NCBI GenBank assembly: GCA_964646625.1
Contig: CAZYHC010000020.1
Location: 17,672-81,671, forward strand
Source of the DNA: DAOULT01 sp964646625
GTDB lineage: Bacteria; Chloroflexota; Anaerolineae; CAZYHC01
Length of the DNA stretch: 64,000 bases
Reading direction: 5' to 3'
This document shows positions 16,278 to 24,476 of the stretch, one piece after another. How positions within the stretch are numbered: position 1 is the first letter of the stretch; each line of letters begins with the position of its first letter. The position numbers were made by a program, and so were the translations under genes. The notes below the pieces were generated by a model. It was not told the origin of the DNA and did no database searches. It worked only from the letters and a program-made list of their open reading frames with translations.

Positions 16278-17275
16278 GGTCCATCAGGTCCGCCTCTATC
16301 GACCGGCTGATATAGCTCTTTCGGGGTGGGTAAGCTGAAGGGGAACGCAGGCTCCTCGGTAGCCAGGATGCCACGAGTCTGAGCGATGTCCTGCGCTATC
16401 TGCTCTTTCAGGCTCTCGATATCGGTGAAGCGTTGTTCGGAGCGCAGCCGTTCGACGAACTCCACCACCAGATCGCAGCCGTAGATGTTGCCCTTGAAGT
16501 CCAGGATATGGGTTTCGACGGTCCGCTCGCCGTTGTCGAAGCTGGGACGCACCCCTATATTGGCCACTCCCTGGTAGCGTTCCTCGCCCAACAGGGCGTA
16601 AACCGCGTAGACCCCATCGGCCGGGATGGCCCGTTCCGCCCGCACATTCAGATTCGCGGTGGGAAAGCCCATGCATCTCCCTCTTTGCGCTCCCTGCACC
16701 ACTTCGCCGGCCAGACTGGGATAACGATTCAGCAAACGAGCGGCTTCCCGCACCAGACCTTTGAACAAAAGGTGGCGGATGCGCGTGCTGCTTATGATCT
16801 GCCCTTCCCAAACCAGGGGCTCTACCAGCTTGACGGTGAAGCCCATCTCTTGCCCCATCGTTTGCAGCACAGGCCCGTTTCCCGCCCGGTTGTGTCCCAG
16901 GGCGAAGTCGGTCCCCATCCAGAGCTCCCTCATGCGCAGATAGTGCCGGGTCATCTCGATGAACTGGCGGGCGGGGGTATGTTCCATCTCCTGGTCGAAG
17001 GGTAGAATGGCCACGATATCCAGCTCCAGTTTTTCCAGCAAGGCCGCCTTTTCGCCGGGAGTGGTCAGGTATCTGGTGGACTCGCGGCTGGACAGCACCG
17101 CGCTGGGATGAGGGTGAAAGGTGATCAACCCCGCCAGACGATCGGTCTGTCTGGCCCGAGCCACCAATCTGGCGATCAGGTACTGGTGACCACGATGCAC
17201 ACCGTCGAAGGCGCCGATGGTCAGGATAGAGTCACAGTTCAATTGAACTTCAGCCAGATTATCGACTACCTGCAT
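16274..17275 (-). CDS. ribF: Bifunctional riboflavin kinase / FAD synthetase RibF
   Basis: A 333-aa enzyme that makes FMN from riboflavin and then FAD. The N-terminal nucleotidyltransferase domain carries IGAFDGVHRGHQYLI and later STRIRHLLFKG (the ISSTxIR motif); the C-terminal kinase domain carries GxRxGFPTAN-like GRCMGFPTANL and GVANIGVRPSF. It sits between truB and archease on the minus strand, in the truB-ribF order common to many bacteria. The stop overlaps the archease ATG. Confidence 0.96.
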   Translation of the reverse strand: MQVVDNLAEVQLNCDSILTIGAFDGVHRGHQYLIARLVARARQTDRLAGLITFHPHPSAVLSSRESTRYLTTPGEKAALLEKLELDIVAILPFDQEMEHTPARQFIEMTRHYLRMRELWMGTDFALGHNRAGNGPVLQTMGQEMGFTVKLVEPLVWEGQIISSTRIRHLLFKGLVREAARLLNRYPSLAGEVVQGAQRGRCMGFPTANLNVRAERAIPADGVYAVYALLGEERYQGVANIGVRPSFDNGERTVETHILDFKGNIYGCDLVVEFVERLRSEQRFTDIESLKEQIAQDIAQTRGILATEEPAFPFSLPTPKELYQPVDRGGPDGP

Positions 17276-17327
17276 CTCACTTATCGTTCTCCCTCAGGGG
17301 CCTGGCGCTTTGGCAGGGCCGGGCCCC

Positions 17328-18272
17328 TCATTTGACCTCTGCTGGAGGAGGGAAAACCTTCTTGGGCTGCCATAAGCCGCTCCGGGCGTCGTAAGACAAC
17401 AAGGCGATGAGTACTCCGCGGCTGGAATAGGCGCGGCGGAGGGAAGGCAGACCAGAAGGAACCGGCCCGGCCACTTGCTGTCCAAAACGGATTTTGCGCT
17501 CCGTTTCGCCATCGACGGTCAGGGCTTCGTAAGCCAGCAGCGCTTCATCGAGAGGATGAAGCACCTCCGCCCAGCGGCCCTGTTCGAAAAGCTGACTCGC
17601 AGTCTCCAGGGTTATGGCCTCAGCCAGGGTGAAGTGGCCACTGGCCAGACGGGTCAGACCATAGAGGTGCGCGCCGCAACCCAAACGCTCCCCCAGATCG
17701 TGGGCCAGAGAGCGGATGTAGGTGCCAGGCGAGCATTTGACCTCCACAGTGAGCAAGGGTGGCGACCACTCGATGACCTCGATAGTCTCGATCTCCACGG
17801 AACGGGGCCGACGTGGCAGGGACAGACCCCGACGGGCCAGCTTATATAAAGGCTGGCCCTTGTGTTTCAGGGCGGAGTACATGGGTGGCGTCTGTTCGAT
17901 GCGGCCCACGAAGGAGGCCAGGCTGCTCTCGAGCTGAGCCAGAGAGATGGTGCTTATCTGTTCGTGGTGGGGGCTGGAGTGTGTCACCTGTCCTTCAGCG
18001 TCGTAAGTGTCGGTGCTGATTCCCAGGTGTATGCCGGCGCGATAGATTTTGGGAGCCTGCATCAGGTATTCGATCACCCGCGTGGCCTGGCCCATGCAGA
18101 CCAGCAGCACTCCTGTAGCCAGCGGATCCAGGGTCCCGGCATGACCGACGCGTTTCTGGCCGCTTATACCTCGCACGGCGGCTACCACATCGTGGGAAGT
18201 CATCCCTGTTGCTTTGTTGATGTTCAGGATGCCGGAAATTTGTGCCCCACGGGTAGGCTCTGTGCGTCTCAT
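17328..18272 (-). CDS. truB: tRNA pseudouridine(55) synthase TruB
   Basis: A 314-aa TruB that converts U55 of the tRNA T-loop to pseudouridine. The catalytic Asp is in GHAGTLDPLATGVLLV; GILNINKATGMTSHDVV, PPMYSALKHKGQPLYKLAR and the C-terminal PUA-like region complete the family signature. It starts 8 nt after nrnA, within the ribosome-factor operon. Confidence 0.97.
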   Translation of the reverse strand: MRRTEPTRGAQISGILNINKATGMTSHDVVAAVRGISGQKRVGHAGTLDPLATGVLLVCMGQATRVIEYLMQAPKIYRAGIHLGISTDTYDAEGQVTHSSPHHEQISTISLAQLESSLASFVGRIEQTPPMYSALKHKGQPLYKLARRGLSLPRRPRSVEIETIEVIEWSPPLLTVEVKCSPGTYIRSLAHDLGERLGCGAHLYGLTRLASGHFTLAEAITLETASQLFEQGRWAEVLHPLDEALLAYEALTVDGETERKIRFGQQVAGPVPSGLPSLRRAYSSRGVLIALLSYDARSGLWQPKKVFPPPAEVK

Positions 18273-18279
18273 TCCTATT

Positions 18280-19260
18280 TTATTCTTCTTTAGCCACGGC
18301 CGAAAGTTGTTCTTTCAGGGAGCGTTGCATTTCGGCCAGCACCCGTTGCCTGACGGCCGCCAGACTGCCCCGTAGGGTGCACCCCGCGGCCTGGGGATGA
18401 CCGCCCCCACCCAGACTAACGGCTACGTTGGCCACGTCGAGGCCAGGTGTGGCTCTGAGGCCCACGTCGATCAGGCCGTTCTCTTTCTCTGCCAGAATAA
18501 CTGCCACTTTGGCCTCATCGACCCCGATCAGGAAATTAGCCAGCCCCCCTTCGTCGTTTTCGGAGGCCTGGCATTCTCGGCGCATGGCGTGGCTGATCTC
18601 CCCCCAGATAATCCCGCCATCTAAAAGTTTTGCTTCACTGATAACCCTGGCCCACAGACGCATAGAGGCCAGCGAGCGTTTGTCAAAGAGATGCTCGGTG
18701 ATCTGAAGCAGAGGAGCCCCGGCGGCCATCAACTTGGTGGCCGTTTGCATGGTTTGCACGGTGGTATTGGAAGTACGGAACCCACGGGTGTCGGACACAA
18801 TGCCGTTCAGAAGGCAAGTAGCTATTTGGGGGCTGATGGGAACGTTCAGACGTTCTATCAGCTCTGTCACCATCTCGGCCGTGGAAGCAGACAGGGGATC
18901 GACCCAGTTAACGGTGCCAAAGTTCGAATTGGTGACGTGATGATCGATGTTGACGATGGGTACGGTGCGTAAGAGTACCTCGGCACAGGCTGTTCCCAGC
19001 CGTTTCATGTCGCTGCAATCGAGGGTGACGATCAGATCATGAGCCCCTTGCGACTGGCGCACGATGGCCTCGATGCCCGGCAGGTAGGTGAAGGTAGGGG
19101 GTAAAGAATCGGCGCAGGCCAGAACGTGTTTTTTGTACTTCTCACGCAAGGCCCAGCCTAGCCCTAGCAAAGAACCAATGGCATCGCCATCAGGGGCGAT
19201 GTGGCAGATAACCAGAGTATCCTGGGCCTCATCAATCCATTGTTCAACCGTTTTGTCCAT
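18280..19260 (-). CDS. nrnA: NrnA-type bifunctional oligoribonuclease / pAp phosphatase (DHH-DHHA1)
   Basis: A 326-aa DHH-family phosphoesterase that degrades nanoRNA and dephosphorylates pAp. Motifs: HIAPDGDAIGS near residue 20, the DCSD motif, the signature NIDHHVTNSNFG, and the C-terminal DHHA1 GGGGHPQAAGCTL. The frame extends 22 codons further upstream, but the ATG at 19260 has AGAGG about 8 nt upstream and begins the fold, overlapping the end of rbfA by 17 nt. This is the usual rbfA-nrnA-truB arrangement. Confidence 0.94.
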   Translation of the reverse strand: MDKTVEQWIDEAQDTLVICHIAPDGDAIGSLLGLGWALREKYKKHVLACADSLPPTFTYLPGIEAIVRQSQGAHDLIVTLDCSDMKRLGTACAEVLLRTVPIVNIDHHVTNSNFGTVNWVDPLSASTAEMVTELIERLNVPISPQIATCLLNGIVSDTRGFRTSNTTVQTMQTATKLMAAGAPLLQITEHLFDKRSLASMRLWARVISEAKLLDGGIIWGEISHAMRRECQASENDEGGLANFLIGVDEAKVAVILAEKENGLIDVGLRATPGLDVANVAVSLGGGGHPQAAGCTLRGSLAAVRQRVLAEMQRSLKEQLSAVAKEE

Positions 19261-19615
19261 GAGTTGCCTCTTCTTCAAGTTGTCGTAGCAAGTCCATGAT
19301 GCGTTCGCTACGTTGTAGAGATTCATCCAAATGGAAAGTCAAAGTGGGGATGTAACGTAAAGCAAGGCGTGCGCCTAATTCACGGCGGAGATAACCACCG
19401 GCCCGTTCGAGGGCGGTCAAAGCCGCTTGACTGGCTTCCTGATCGCCTAGAGTGCTGATGTAGACGTGAGCTTGACGCAAATTAGGACTGATCTCCACCG
19501 TGGTCACGGTCACGGTTCTGAGCCGGGGATCGCTCACCTTCTTTTGCAACACTTCGCTCAGCTCCTCGTGAACGAGCTCGCTAACCCGTCTTTGCCGACG
19601 ACTAACCATCGCCAT
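19244..19615 (-). CDS. rbfA: Ribosome-binding factor A
   Basis: A 123-aa RbfA, the KH-fold 30S maturation factor. RRVSELVHEELSEVLQKKVSDPRL and the QAHVYISTLGD and GGYLRRELGARLALRYIPTLTF blocks are diagnostic. It lies between infB and nrnA, as in most bacteria. Confidence 0.95.
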   Translation of the reverse strand: MAMVSRRQRRVSELVHEELSEVLQKKVSDPRLRTVTVTTVEISPNLRQAHVYISTLGDQEASQAALTALERAGGYLRRELGARLALRYIPTLTFHLDESLQRSERIMDLLRQLEEEATHGQNG

Positions 19616-19710
19616 CTGGGCAGTCAGACGGCTGGGTAGCTAAGTGGTCAGGCGGGCAGGGAGGCGGCTCTCCCCCCTGTACTCACCTGGCTACCTGACA
19701 ACTCAGCCTC

Positions 19711-21816
19711 CTAACTGACTCTCTCCTTCCTGTAAAATTCTAGGATGTCTCCCTCTATGAAATCGTGGAAGCTCTCCACGCCGACACCGCACTCGAAGCC
19801 CGCTTTGACCTCTTTAACGTCCTCAGAAAAGCGTTTGAGAGAAGACACTCGGCTTTCAAAGATCTGTTCGCCATCACGTTGGACTCTGACCAGGGCATTG
19901 CGGGCCACCTCTCCGTCCATGACGTAGACTCCGGCTACTGCGCCCTTACGGGGGATTTTAAAGATGGCTCTAACCTCAGCCTGGCCGATGACCACGTCTT
20001 TGTAAGTGGGGTCCAAAAGTCCTTTCAAGGCTTTGTCTATGTCGTCGATCAGTTTGTAAATGATGTCGTAGAGGCGGATGTCGATTCCTTCGGCGTCGGC
20101 CAGGCGCCGGGCCGCGGGATCGACTTCCACGTTGAAACCGATAACGATGGCCCCAGAGGCGATAGCCAGCGTAACGTCCGATTCGGTGATATTGCCCGTG
20201 CCCCGGTGGATGAGTTTCACTTTTAAAGCTTCGTCGCCCAGCCTTTGGAGAGAGCCTTCGATGGGTTCGAGAGAACCCTGCACGTCGGCTTTGAGGATCA
20301 GATTGAGTTCCTTCACCTGGCCTTCCTGGATCTGGGAGTAGAGATCATCCAGGCTGAGGATTTTGTGGGGCTGGAGGGCCGCCTGGCGCGCTTCCTCGGC
20401 CCGTTTAGCCGCGGTAGTGCGGGCCGTTTTCTCATCGGCCACCACCTCGAAAATGTCGCCGGCGCGAGGGACATCTGAGAGACCCAGAATAGCCACCGGC
20501 ATGGAAGGGGTCGCCTCCTTAACCGGTTTGCCCGTATCGTTGAACATGGCCCTGACCCGCCCGTATATCTCTCCTACAACCAGGTTGTCCCCCACCCGCA
20601 GGGTGCCGTTTTGGACCAACACGGTAGCCGTCGGCCCCCGGGTTCTATCCAGTTTGCCTTCGATAACCGTGCCCACTGCGGAGCGGTTGGGATTGGCTTT
20701 CAGTTCGGCCACTTCCGTTACCAGTAAGATGTTCTCCAGAAGCTCCTCAACCCCTAAATCCATCTTGGCCGAAATGGAGACACAGATTACGTCGCCCCCC
20801 CATTCTTCCACGTTCAACCCTACATCCGCCAGTTGTTGTTTGACCATATCCGGGTTGGCGTTGCTTTTATCAATTTTATTCAAGGCGATGACGATGGGCA
20901 CCTGGGCGGCCCGGGCGTGGTCGATGGCCTCTCGTGTTTGAGGCATTACCCCGTCGTCGGCAGCTACCACCAGCACGGCAATGTCGGTGGCCTGCGCGCC
21001 ACGGGCGCGCATGGCCGTAAAAGCTTCGTGTCCTGGGGTATCGAGGAACGTAATTTTCTTACCCTGCCTCTCCACCTGATAGGCCCCGATGTGCTGGGTA
21101 ATGCCTCCGGCCTCGTCGGCCACCACGTTGGTTTTTCTGATAATGTCCAGCAGTGAGGTTTTGCCGTGGTCCACGTGGCCCATGACGGTGACCACTGGTG
21201 GTCGAGGGCGCAGGTCGGCCGGATCATCGTCCTCGTAAAAGCTGCGCCATAGGGGGGGAGGGATAACTGGTTCGGTAACCTCGGGAACAGGCGGGGTTTC
21301 AGGTTGGGCCTGGACTCCCATCTCCTCGGCCACGATGGCCGCCGTTTCGTAATCGATCTGCTGATTGATGTTGGCCAGGATGCCATTGGCCATCAATTCT
21401 TTAATGATATCTATGGGGCTAACGTCCATCAGCTCGGCCAGTTCGCGGACGGTTAAAGAGTCTGGTAGCTCGATGGATTTCTGTGGCGAGGAGGAAGGTT
21501 CTGCCTGGACTTCGCTGTCCGGCGAGGCAGCAACCGCGTCCCTTGCCTTGTCGGGAGCGGATTTAGGCTCTGGTTTGCTCCCTGGCCTGGTGGAGGGTTT
21601 GGGACGCTTTTGGGCTGCTCCTGGGGTGGGCTGTCGTTCAACGGTTTCGACGGCTCCCTTTCCGCCAGATCTGGGACGATTAGCCTTGGAGTTCGACCTG
21701 GCATCGGTGGTTGTGGCTGTTGTTCTCTTTGAGCCTTTGGCTGAAGAACTGGCAACCACTGTTTTGGCGCTTCTCTTTTTTCTTGCCTCTTGATGTTTGT
21801 TTTCTTTTTGAACCAT
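19711..21816 (-). CDS. infB: Translation initiation factor IF-2
   Basis: A 701-aa IF-2. The first 150 residues are a low-complexity, Lys/Pro/Ser-rich extension; an IF2_N-like segment (LTVRELAELMDVSPIDIIKEL) follows. The GTPase domain has GHVDHGKTSLLD, DTPGHEAFTAMRARG and ALNKIDKS, followed by domains II, III and IV (GVYVMDGEVARNALVRVQRD near the end). AAGGGGGAT upstream of the ATG is the ribosome binding site. A 350-nt gap separates it from rnpM. Confidence 0.97.
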   Translation of the reverse strand: MVQKENKHQEARKKRSAKTVVASSSAKGSKRTTATTTDARSNSKANRPRSGGKGAVETVERQPTPGAAQKRPKPSTRPGSKPEPKSAPDKARDAVAASPDSEVQAEPSSSPQKSIELPDSLTVRELAELMDVSPIDIIKELMANGILANINQQIDYETAAIVAEEMGVQAQPETPPVPEVTEPVIPPPLWRSFYEDDDPADLRPRPPVVTVMGHVDHGKTSLLDIIRKTNVVADEAGGITQHIGAYQVERQGKKITFLDTPGHEAFTAMRARGAQATDIAVLVVAADDGVMPQTREAIDHARAAQVPIVIALNKIDKSNANPDMVKQQLADVGLNVEEWGGDVICVSISAKMDLGVEELLENILLVTEVAELKANPNRSAVGTVIEGKLDRTRGPTATVLVQNGTLRVGDNLVVGEIYGRVRAMFNDTGKPVKEATPSMPVAILGLSDVPRAGDIFEVVADEKTARTTAAKRAEEARQAALQPHKILSLDDLYSQIQEGQVKELNLILKADVQGSLEPIEGSLQRLGDEALKVKLIHRGTGNITESDVTLAIASGAIVIGFNVEVDPAARRLADAEGIDIRLYDIIYKLIDDIDKALKGLLDPTYKDVVIGQAEVRAIFKIPRKGAVAGVYVMDGEVARNALVRVQRDGEQIFESRVSSLKRFSEDVKEVKAGFECGVGVESFHDFIEGDILEFYRKERVS

Positions 21817-22166
21817 AAACTAAATCCCCCTTCCCTATGATTATTTTAAAGAGTAGTGGGAAGAAGTCTCTTCGAAATTATCACGGGGAGCCCCGGTTAT
21901 AAACGTGGCAAGGGAGCATTTGGATCCTGACTTAATTGATGCTCCGGATATTGACTCAGGGGAAGAAACAAGGCAATGGCAGGGGGATCGATAGAGTCAT
22001 GGCTTAGAGGCTCATCATCATCCTCCCGCTGACTTCCCACAAGTTCCACAAGATATTACCTGGCTTCTGCCGTACACGTGACAGCCTCCTGAGCGAACCT
22101 GGGCTCGATTTCAGTTTTCATTAAAGGCGGACAGACTCCTTCCGGGATACAATCGGTGGGTTGCTT
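21817..22166. other. 350-nt gap between rnpM and infB without a clear gene
   Basis: In Firmicutes this position often holds the L7Ae-like ylxQ gene. I translated the minus strand by eye: one frame reads MKTEIEPRFAQEAV, hits a TAA after 21 codons, and stays open for another 50 or so codons, but nothing resembles L7Ae. No strong promoter is evident; a small CGGGG/CCCCG hairpin lies near 21888. Confidence 0.45.
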
Positions 22167-22439
22167 CTAAGTTTCCAGAGCTTGAGCATAATCCCACAGG
22201 ATGGCGTGTTCTTCACTGCTTAGACTGCTTTGCAAGGCGCGTTCAAGGTGTTTTCGTTTTAGAGCCATTTCCCAGCAGGTTCTATTTCGACACAGATAGG
22301 CTCCTCGTCCCGATCTTTTACCGCTGGGGTCAATCTGGATATCTTTAAGGGGGGTACGAACAATGCGTATCATATCTCGTTTGGGCCGTACCTGCCGACA
22401 GGCGACGCAGGTGCGTTGCGGCACGTGCTTGCCAGGCAT
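22167..22439 (-). CDS. rnpM: YlxR family RNA-binding protein (RnpM)
   Basis: A 90-aa DUF448/YlxR protein. RTCVACRQVRPKRDMIRIVR, SGKRSGRGAYLCRNRTCWEMA and KRKHLERAL are the family signature. In Bacillus this protein binds and modulates RNase P RNA. It starts 25 nt after nusA, as expected for nusA-ylxR. Confidence 0.93.
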   Translation of the reverse strand: MPGKHVPQRTCVACRQVRPKRDMIRIVRTPLKDIQIDPSGKRSGRGAYLCRNRTCWEMALKRKHLERALQSSLSSEEHAILWDYAQALET

Positions 22440-22463
22440 CAGTTCATCTCCCCAGGGTTATGA

Positions 22464-24110
22464 CTAATATTCTTCTTGCTCCCAATCGTGTTGGCGACGG
22501 CTGGGTTTTCGTCGTCGTTTGGAGACCACTTGACCGAGGTCTTCGTCAAAGACCAGAGTGCGCTTGCGTTGGCGTTTCTCCTTTTTGCTCTTGGTTTCGC
22601 CCTCGTCTTCCTCCCATTCGGGGTAAGGTTCGTCTTCTTCCAGTCCTTCCGGTTTCTCTTCTTCCTCTTCTTCCGCTAAAGCCTCAACTTCTTCTTCTGT
22701 TTCCTCTTCCCATTCAAGATGGGATTCGTCCTCTTCAAAGAATTCTTCGGCTTCCTCTTCCTCTTCTTCGAAGAGCGCAACTTCTTCTTCCGCTGAAGGC
22801 TCGGCTTCTTCCTCTCGCTCCTCGATCGCTGGTTCTATAGCAGGGGCGGGGGCTTCGGAGGTTATTTCTTCGGCGGTAATCTCCTCCGCCGCCACAAGGG
22901 GAATCTCAGCCGCCGCCGTTTCTGGGGCCGCAACCTCGACGGGGGTGGCAACCTGGCCCTCTTTTTCCCTTTCTTTTTGCCTTAAGATGGCCTCAGCCAT
23001 AGCCAGGAGATCTTCCGTAGGGGCTGGAGGGGTGACCTGTTTGGCTTCTTTTTTGCGCAAAGCTTCTTCGGCCGCTTCGCTGGCGCTCTTGATGTCGATG
23101 CGCCAGCCGACCAGCTTGGCGGCCAGACGGGCGTTTTGGCCCTCTTTGCCGATAGCCAGCGATAGCTGGTGATCGGGAACGATAACGGTGGCCGTTTTAC
23201 CCCCCTCGCCGCTGTTTTCCAGTTCGACGTTCAGCACCTTGGCCGGGCTTAGCGCATTGGCGATGAAGCTGCCTGTGTCTATGCTCCACTCCACGACGTC
23301 AATTTTCTCGCCGTTCAACTCGCTGACGATGCTTTGGATTCTAACCCCCCGCATGCCGACGCAGGAACCAACCGGATCTACACCCTCCTGAAGGGCCGCG
23401 ACCGCCACCTTGGAGCGAGAGCCAGCTTCACGGGCGATGTTTTTGATATCTACCGTGCCGTTGAAGATTTCTGGCACCTCCAGTTCCAGGAGCCGACGCA
23501 ACATATTGCGGTGCGTTCTGGACACCACGATCTGAGGCCCGCGACTGGTTTTCTGCACCTCCAGCACGTAAGCTTTGATACGCTGATTGAGGTGGTAGCG
23601 TTCGCCAGGAATTTGCTCGCTACGTGGTAAAATAGCTTCTGTTTTGCCCAGGTTAAGGGTAATAGCTTGCGAGTCGATGCTCTGCACCGTACCGGTAATG
23701 ATCTCCCCTTCACGGTCCACGTATGAAGAGTAGAGGGCTTCGCGCTCCGCCTCGCGAATACGTTGCAGAATGACCTGTTTAGCCGTCTGGGCCGCTATTC
23801 GACCAAAATTGCGGGGAGTAGTTTCAACTAAGATGGCGTTGCCTATGGCCGCAGCTTCGTCTATGTCTTGGGCCTCGACCAAAGATATCTCCAGCCTATT
23901 ATCGGTTACTTTCTCCACCACTTCTTTCTCGGCATAAACGTGAACCTGTCCAGACTCAGGATCGATCTTGGCCGTGATATTCTGGGCCGTGCCAAAGTTA
24001 CGTTTGTAAGCAGAAATTAGTGCTGCTTCAATAGCCTCAACCACAACCTCACGCGAGAGGCTTCTCTCACTACATACCTGGTTGATGGCTATAATGAAGT
24101 CGTTCTTCAT
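22464..24110 (-). CDS. nusA: Transcription termination/antitermination factor NusA with long acidic tail
   Basis: A 548-aa NusA. In order: the RNA polymerase-binding N-domain (MKNDFIIAINQVCSERSLS), the S1 domain (GEIITGTVQSIDSQAITL), and two KH domains (GSCVGMRGVRIQSIVSELNGEKIDVV; LAIGKEGQNARLAAKLVGW). After residue 380 comes a Glu-rich tail of roughly 130 residues, closing with a basic patch (KRRRKPSRR) and EQEEY. The frame is open 72 codons upstream, but that part runs through the mobile element at 24244-24393; the ATG at 24110 has GAGGGTGATGG upstream and begins the conserved domain. It heads the operon down to rtcB. No rimP gene precedes it. Confidence 0.96.
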   Translation of the reverse strand: MKNDFIIAINQVCSERSLSREVVVEAIEAALISAYKRNFGTAQNITAKIDPESGQVHVYAEKEVVEKVTDNRLEISLVEAQDIDEAAAIGNAILVETTPRNFGRIAAQTAKQVILQRIREAEREALYSSYVDREGEIITGTVQSIDSQAITLNLGKTEAILPRSEQIPGERYHLNQRIKAYVLEVQKTSRGPQIVVSRTHRNMLRRLLELEVPEIFNGTVDIKNIAREAGSRSKVAVAALQEGVDPVGSCVGMRGVRIQSIVSELNGEKIDVVEWSIDTGSFIANALSPAKVLNVELENSGEGGKTATVIVPDHQLSLAIGKEGQNARLAAKLVGWRIDIKSASEAAEEALRKKEAKQVTPPAPTEDLLAMAEAILRQKEREKEGQVATPVEVAAPETAAAEIPLVAAEEITAEEITSEAPAPAIEPAIEEREEEAEPSAEEEVALFEEEEEEAEEFFEEDESHLEWEEETEEEVEALAEEEEEEKPEGLEEDEPYPEWEEDEGETKSKKEKRQRKRTLVFDEDLGQVVSKRRRKPSRRQHDWEQEEY

Positions 24111-24137
24111 CGTTCCATCACCCTCTCTGACAATAAG

Positions 24138-24161
24138 AAAAGTGGGGACTCGCCCACTTTT
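24138..24161 (-). terminator. Attenuator-like hairpin in the nusA leader
   Basis: On the minus strand AAAAGTGGG (24161-24153) pairs with CCCACTTTT (24146-24138) around a 6-nt loop; the arm ends in TTTTCTTATT. It lies between the nusA promoter and the nusA start, so read-through or termination here would set expression of the whole operon. Regulation by NusA itself is an inference. Confidence 0.5.
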
Positions 24162-24185
24162 TCCGGTACATCTCCAACCATCTAT

Positions 24186-24214
24186 ATTATACCACGTCAG
24201 AGTGAATTGCGCAA
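24186..24214 (-). promoter_or_regulatory. Promoter of the nusA operon
   Basis: TTGCGC (24214-24209), 17-nt spacer, TATAAT (24191-24186). The mobile element's target duplication begins 22 nt upstream of the -35. Confidence 0.65.
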
Positions 24215-24243
24215 GTCGCGTTTGGAAGCCAGAGTCAATTTCA

Positions 24244-24393
24244 GGTAGTCTCCCTCTTGGGTGTTGCTGGCTGAAGGATAGCAACTTTTGAACCGCAGAG
24301 CACGCAGAGATCGCTGAGAAATACAAGAAATACTCTGCGAACTCGGCGTTCTCAGCGGTAAAATGCTTAGCAACACTTTTGGGGGAGACTACC
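24244..24393. mobile_element. 150-bp miniature inverted-repeat element, copy 1
   Basis: The element begins GGTAGTCTCCC and ends GGGAGACTACC; about 25 nt at each end form an imperfect terminal inverted repeat reaching GTGTTGCT. The centre is a second long imperfect palindrome with a 9-nt period (GCAGAG units against CTCTGC). It is flanked by a perfect 8-bp direct repeat CAATTTCA (24236-24243 and 24394-24401). Copy 2 at 34481-34630 is the same length and appears identical. It has no coding capacity, so it would depend on a transposase elsewhere. Confidence 0.88.
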
Positions 24394-24431
24394 CAATTTC
24401 ATACATCCGCTAAATCCGTTTTTCTAATCCG

Positions 24432-24460
24432 TTGACCGTCTCCCCAAGCGATGATATAAT
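24432..24460 (+). promoter_or_regulatory. Promoter of the FemAB gene
   Basis: TTGACC (24432-24437), 17-nt spacer, TATAAT (24455-24460). Transcription would start about 10 nt before the ATG at 24477, so the leader is just the ribosome binding site GGGAGGG. Confidence 0.7.
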
Positions 24461-24476
24461 GTATCTGGGAGGGAAG

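Larger units (their letters stand above)
24111..24476. other. Divergent nusA/femAB regulatory region with inserted mobile element
   Basis: This 366-nt region holds the nusA promoter and attenuator-like hairpin, one complete 150-bp miniature element with its 8-bp target duplication, and the promoter of the FemAB gene. Nothing in it codes for protein. Confidence 0.7.

Noticed and set aside
21817..22166. A possible ylxQ/L7Ae-like gene between rnpM and infB
   Set aside because: Both frames tried by eye break after 21 or about 50 codons and lack L7Ae motifs.
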